DNA of 64,000 bases from Microbotryum silenes-acaulis. Lineage: Eukaryota > Basidiomycota > Microbotryomycetes > Microbotryales > Microbotryaceae. Location: the NCBI GenBank assembly GCA_003665825.1, contig QPFY01000007.1:1364001-1428000 (forward strand), read 5' to 3'. The position numbers and the translations under genes are program-made. The notes under the pieces are model-generated. The model did no database searches and was not told the DNA's origin. It saw nothing but the letters and a program-made list of their open reading frames with translations. This document shows, in pieces, positions 59,160 to 64,000 of the stretch; position 1 is the first letter of the stretch, and every line of letters begins with the position of its first letter.

Positions 59160-59542
59160 ATGTGACTGCGGAAATCAGCACGGATGTCGGTCCAGCAAAG
59201 CCAGTCGGCAGAAAAACTCACCTGATGATTGCTCAGTGCGTTCAGTGGACTGACAACAATGGTGACGGCCCTGAGTACAAAAATCCAACATCATCGTTGC
59301 TGCTGCACTGGACCATCGAGCCCGCGGTCGATGAGCCTCCTCGCAATCAAGTCATCAGCGAGTACTTGCTCGCCAACCTCGATCGGATCCCCCGAGCTAT
59401 TCCTCATCTCGGGTTGATGATCGCAGGGTCCCAAGCAACTCTCCCGCAATGGAACGCGAACAAGAGTGTGGCGCCAGCAAGACGTCAGCTTTTTCTCTAC
59501 GAACTGCTGCCGACCCTTACCCCATCGCCCCGGGCCGATTAG
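59160..59542 (+). pseudogene. FunK1-type family B fragment, plus strand
   Basis: Encodes KNPTSSLLLHWTIEP, NLDRIPRAIPHLGLMIAGSQ and LFLYELLPTLTPS, matching RPTSSVILHWTVAP, HIPLLIAGSQATI and LLYFLYPRPT of the 19-21 kb gene in order. It is short, and its end faces the minus-strand fragment of the same family. Confidence 0.6.
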
Positions 59543-59544
59543 AC

Positions 59545-60275
59545 TCGCTTGGGACCCTGCGAACATTAACCCGAGATGAGGAATAGCTCCGGGGATCCGA
59601 TCAAAGCGCAACGATGATGTTGGCCGAACAATCTTGTGGACGGGCGTTCCCACCAAGGGTTGCCAATCCTGGAGGTGAGAGCCAAGTCCTTGCGAGCCGA
59701 TGGGATGCTCGAGCTCGAAAGTGACAGAAAGGCATGTCATCGGCGGGGCGAGTGGTGAGGAACGGAAGATCCTCCGGATCGGAATGAAGTTTCGATCCGA
59801 GCGCGAAGTGCCAAACCAGAAGGAATGGATCGCATTGCTCACAACCGAGGTACCCACCGTCGCGGCAGCAACGCCGGTGTCGGTGTAGCCGTGCTCGGAG
59901 GTGAACTTCGTGAGGAAGAGGGGGTTGAAGCCCGCCGAGATAGCGTCGAGGCGGTGGAGGAAGTTGATGGTTGCCGAGAGCTTAGGAAATTGCTCGGCTT
60001 CCCACGCGTCCTCTATCGGCGCGACGGTCGCTCCATCGTAGTCGAGGCGAACGACGTATGCGGACTTGGCCGTGATCGAGACCCCCAGGATGAAGAGAGA
60101 TGTCGCGCGTGCGTATCGCGCAACTAGCATATTGAACAGCAATTGCCGCTGTTTTTCTTGGGCAACGAGCAGCCGATCCGTGACGGTCGCGTTCTGCGTC
60201 TTGGCGAAGTAGGACCCTTTGTGTTGGGTGCTGAGCTCACCCAAAACGACGGGGAGGTAGTCAATTGTCGCCAGA
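59545..60275 (-). pseudogene. FunK1-type family B fragment, minus strand
   Basis: From the upper end: DYLPVVLGELSTQHKGSYF, LFILGVSITAKSAYVVRLDY, EDAWEAEQFPKLSATINFLH, DAISAGFNPLFLTKF, then HKIVRPTSSLRFDRIPGAIP. These correspond to LHVLGAHFFSTSLQFLMLDQ, DDCWGEGFSDLAIVLSALQY, AAGFSPLF and GDLVRPTSS in the 19-21 kb gene. The open frame runs on to 59291 only because it then reads the plus-strand fragment backwards. The upper end stops where LINE sequence begins (about 60270), so the gene start was lost. Confidence 0.6.
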
Positions 60276-62190
60276 GCCACGAGTATGGAAGGAAGCGTCA
60301 GTGGTGGTGCTTCGCAGGCCGAAAAAAGCCCATGACGACGAACCAGGTGCTTTCCAACCCTTCACACTGCTCAACGCAATGGCAAAGAGCTTTGAGAAGA
60401 TGCTGTCGCAGCGTTTCATCCACTTTGCGGTAAGGTACGGCATGCTCCCACTGGAGCACTTTGGGGATCGACCCGGTCGCTCGTGCAAAGATGCTGTGCT
60501 ATCGCTGGTGCATGATGCACATGATCGATGGCGCTTGAAGCAGTTCAGAGCAAGAACCTTGCTCTATGTCACAAGCGCTTTTCCATCCGTCAATACCGAG
60601 CATGCTACTTGCGAACCTCCGGCAACGAAACGTCCCCGAGCAAGCTGTCGCCATAGTCGCATCGCTCATGAGTGCTCGCACTGTCCGCACTGTCATGGAG
60701 GGCAAAGCATCAGAGCTGTACCACGCCAACGACAGTGGATTGCCGCAAGGCTCTCCTCTGACCCCTCTGCTGTACCTGTTCTATAACTCGCCCCTCGTTG
60801 AATCATTGCGAAGTCCGTCGCCTCGAGCGATTGCCTGGATCGACGATGTTGCCATCCTGCTGGTGTGGGCCAGGTCGCCAAGGTCGCCAAAAGAGGTGTC
60901 AGTACACTCAAACGAGCTCTCGAGCAAGCTGATGGTGATTGCCGAAAGACGGGCAACATCGCAGGCTTGCGCCATGGACCCAGCCAAATCGCACGTGCTG
61001 CCGCTAACCCGAGCCCACAAGTTCAAAGAGCTCGACAAGCTGCCGTCGATCCGAATTGGCGGCACTGAGATCCCTCGGAGCTGGTCAGCCACTATTCTGA
61101 ATGTACGGCTTGACCACAAGCACAGGAGGTATCAGTTATCGCCACACTCGTCAGCTCGTTGTGGCGTGTGTCCTACCTCGTCCCGATTACGCCTCTGTGG
61201 TACAACCCTGCAAAATGCGGAGACAAGATCAAATCGCTGGTTAAAGTGAAAAGAACTGCTGCAAAGCTCGTCACCGGTGCGCAAGGCAACACCGCGCTCG
61301 ACACCGTGAAGATAGAAGCTCACCTAATGCCGACGCATCTACGCCTGGTTCGCACGGAGTCGTTCGCCCTCGCCCTGTCACTCCCTCAATCGTATCAGCT
61401 GGCGGCTCCAGTGACCGAGGCACTTGCCAAGGAACAGAAGACCTACCTCTCGCCGCTGCACACGCTCCTCTACTCGCTCGATGATTGACTCGACGCCGTT
61501 CTCACCATGGCTGAATGAGCCGATGCCGACGAGCAAGATTGCCGAGTCAAAGGAGACCGCGGCCGAAGCACGCACCGAGTTGCTTGAGTCATTGGAGCCA
61601 GGTCACCTCTTTACCTACTCGGATGGATAACTGGAAGGTGGCTTGGCAGCTCCGGGGGCGCGGTGGTTGGATCACTGGACGGTGGCTTGGCGGGCTCGGG
61701 CGCGGTGGTTGGTCTCTGCACCGAACAGGGACATCTCAGGCAGTGGTGGACATCAGCGCGGGCGCTCGGTACTCTCAGACGGTCTATGCAACGGAGTTCG
61801 ATGGCGCACTCACGGCTATCGGAATGCTCGACTTGCTCTTGACCCTACGCGAGTCGACGTAACCTGTGGTGCACCTCTGCATCGATAATCAGGCGGTCGT
61901 GCGACGCGCAACTTGGATTCGGTGCATAGCCCCCAGCCAGTCCGGCTTCGTCTCCAGATCCGCCGGGCGTACAGAAAGTTTCGCGAGCATCATTGGAATA
62001 CCTCAATTGAGCTTGTGTGGATCCAAGGACATGTCGGGATCAAGGGCAACGAGATGGCGGACGAGGCGGTCGAGGAGCGAGCGAGTGCGAGGACCAGAGC
62101 AAACCTGCGCTCGTTGAAGCGCGCACAAAGTCCAAGTCGCGATCTGCAATCAGGGAAGGGCCCGGGAAAGCTCAGCCCCACGGACTGAAA
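60270..62190 (+). mobile_element. Decayed LINE (Tad/I-like) with RT and RNase H remnants
   Basis: Pieces in changing frames: WKEASVVVLRRPKKAHDDEP, LLNAMAKSFEKMLSQRF, EHFGDRPGRSCKDAVLSLVH, then LPQGSPLTPLLYLFYNSPLV and the catalytic box AWIDDVAILLVW. Further on come KRTAAKLVTGAQGN and the RNase H pieces LFTYSDG, IDNQAVVRRATW and VWIQGHVGIKGNEMADEAVE. This is the order RT then RNase H typical of Tad- and I-clade elements in fungi. At least four frame breaks mark it as dead. It lacks an endonuclease part and starts directly at the family B kinase fragment. Confidence 0.8.
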
Positions 62191-62230
62191 TCGCGGGTCG
62201 CAGCGACGAGGGACCTCCAGCTCTCGCGAG

Positions 62231-64000
62231 CTAGGGGCGCCCAGATCGCCTCGTCCGAGCCCGCCACTGCACAGCATCCCAAAATCGAAACGCCACCGAA
62301 TGAACGATGTCGCCGATCGAAATCAAGCCCAAGCCACCGTCCTCCCGAGCCTGGAACACGAAATCGCGAGCGACGGTATTTCGCCCTGCTCCTCCCCAGA
62401 CAAAATCCGTAAGTGCCGTCTCCGCCGCCTTAATGAACCATTGAGGCGGTATGTCGAAGGACAGCACGTGGAGGACCGTCGAGATGATGTGAGCGTTGGC
62501 ATAGAAGACCTTCCCACTCGGCGAAAGTGTCCGGTCTCGAGCGGCGCGGGCCTTGGCCTTGATCCTGTCAAGAACATGGGTCCAAAACAGTTTCGAGTCA
62601 CCGTGGCGAAAGAAGGCATAGCCGCACCACTTGAAGCTCTCCCCCTCCTGCACCGTTGGCAGCGCCTGCGCAGTCTCGTCCCGAAGCCAGTTCGGTCCGA
62701 GTGGTAGCACCGGCGTCTTGTCCGTGTTGGTCTTCCCGTTGGTTGCCTCGTACCACGTCTGCGACAGCGTTTTCAGCTTCGAGAATGCCGCCGGTGACTC
62801 CACCACCACCACAGCATCGTCGGCAAACGCCAGATGCGTAAGCTGCGCACGCGGCCCCCCTGGCCACACCTTCTGCAGGTCGAGCGCGATCCCGCGCCGC
62901 ACGAGGGCGTCGAGGAAGGGCTGGAACGTGATGTTCCAAACCGGGCACGAGAGGGGATCCCCCTGACCGAGACCACACAGCAACCGCACCAAGTCCGTGG
63001 GGAACCCATTGACAAGGTAGCGCACCCCCAGAGTCTCGGGATCGTAGAGAGCGCGCAGCAGCGAGATGAAACGCTCGCCGAACCCAAAGGCCCCAAAGAC
63101 CTCGAAGATCCAGGCGTAATCGACCCGATCGTACGCGCTCTGCTGATCCAAAGACAAGAGGGCGCCCTCGGGGAAAACATCAGTGCCTAGCGACTTGAGT
63201 TTTTCGAGAAGGAGAGTGAGATGACTTCCCGCGTCCGCTGAACGTCTTGATGGCATGAAACCGTGTTGCGCCGGCGGCAAAAGCTCGCCGAGCACCCCAT
63301 TGAGTCGCGCCACCAAGACCTTGCTGAGGACCTTGTAGGTCGTCTCGCGCAATGTGATCGGTCGGTATGCCCCCAGTGATTTCAGATTGGCCCCCGGTTT
63401 ATTCTTGGGCAAGAGCCGCACCAGCCCCTCTGCCAAGGACGCCGTCATTTTGCCGCCATCCCAAATCGAGTTGAACAAGTCCAACAGCTTGGGAGCAAAG
63501 TAGGTTGGCAGCGCCTTGAAGAGCTCGTACGGAATGCCCGAGGGCCCCGGTGATCGCCCCGAATCCGTCTTCTTCAACGCCGCTTCAACCTCGAGGAGGG
63601 TGAAGGGCTCGTCAAGCGCCACTCTCGCTTGACGAGGCAGCCGACGACCGAACGTAGGGTCCGAGCGGTCGTCATCGTAGCATTTCGCTGCGCGAATAGG
63701 GTCGAGCAGGGACCGACGTGCGTTCGTCGGGTCGCCACGAGCTGGGTCCGGCGTGAAGAGCGACTGCGCGTGCCGTGAAGCAATACCCAGCGCCTCCTGC
63801 ATGTCAACGGTCTCGGTGCCATCCACATCCTCCAGCGAGACGATGCTCGTCTGGCGACTCCGGCGGTTGAGGCGCGTGCGAATGCTTGCCGATTGACCTT
63901 CCCTCGAGTCGACTGACGGCACATGCGCACGAATGCGCAGCCACTGAGCCTCCTTTACCGCCAACTGGTCCAACCGCGACTTGGCAAGAGCATACGCATC
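62231..64000 (-). mobile_element. LINE reverse transcriptase, open frame running off the window
   Basis: One uninterrupted frame from the window edge to a TAG at 62231, without a start inside the window. RT motifs in order: TDSGRSPGPSGIPYELFKAL, AYRPITLRETTYKVLSKVLV, LPPAQHGFMPSRRSADAGSH, ALLSLDQQSAYDRVDYAWIF, GLGQGDPLSCPVW, LAFADDAVVVVES (catalytic FADD) and DGGLGLISIGD. The zinc-finger C terminus present in the 31-kb LINE is missing and the 3' end is cut close to the RNase H end of the oppositely oriented LINE. LINEs normally lose 5' ends, so this 3' loss points to a later rearrangement. The endonuclease part would lie beyond 64000. Confidence 0.88.

Overview
The window looks like a GC-rich nuclear segment of a basidiomycete fungus. 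The housekeeping genes are split by many short introns (about 40-110 nt, mostly GT-AG) and their products are typical fungal proteins. A fungus-type kinase-like (FunK1-type) family, Copia and Helitron elements, LINEs and a DUF7918 protein all fit a basidiomycete. A Pucciniomycotina / Microbotryomycetes relative is my guess only. Exon borders below were worked out by hand from splice signals and reading-frame continuity.

Layout. 1-5.8 kb: divergent PAB1 (poly(A)-binding protein, cut by the window edge) and a mitochondrial MutS homologue, MSH1. 5.8-10.4 kb: no gene, only TACCTA-type motifs, small tandem repeats and a LINE tail. 10.6-12.9 kb: decayed N-terminal part of a Helitron. 14.9-18.7 kb: CYC8/SSN6 corepressor with a TPR array and a long low-complexity tail. 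19.4-27.0 kb: kinase-like gene split by a complete Copia retrotransposon with two 214-bp LTRs that look identical. 27.2 kb: tRNA-like sequence. 27.9-30.1 kb: intact FunK1-type gene. 30.6-36.3 kb: repeat-rich accessory block with three clusters of CCGCGGTT palindromes, a 5'-truncated LINE, pieces of unknown spliced genes and a 1.35-kb inverted repeat carrying PIF1/Helitron-type helicase fragments.

36.8-51.0 kb is mostly genic: a DUF7918 protein, a membrane-anchored aldose 1-epimerase, two FunK1 relics, CAND1 (cullin exchange factor) and, tail to tail with it, the RanBPM/Gid1 (VID30) scaffold of the GID/CTLH ubiquitin ligase. 51.3-64 kb is accessory again: a diverged 0.6-kb direct repeat, a truncated Copia RT-RNase H with its 3' LTR, a foldback element, another FunK1-type gene with a broken frame, a 9-bp minisatellite, scrambled kinase fragments and two non-LTR retrotransposons facing each other.

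The housekeeping genes do not form a pathway, although CAND1 and VID30 both serve ubiquitin ligases. The clearest biology is the accessory part: a recent Copia insertion into a kinase-like gene, with the host frame still continuous across the target duplication, and six FunK1-related loci in different states of decay. I saw no bacterial features, CRISPR arrays or rRNA genes.
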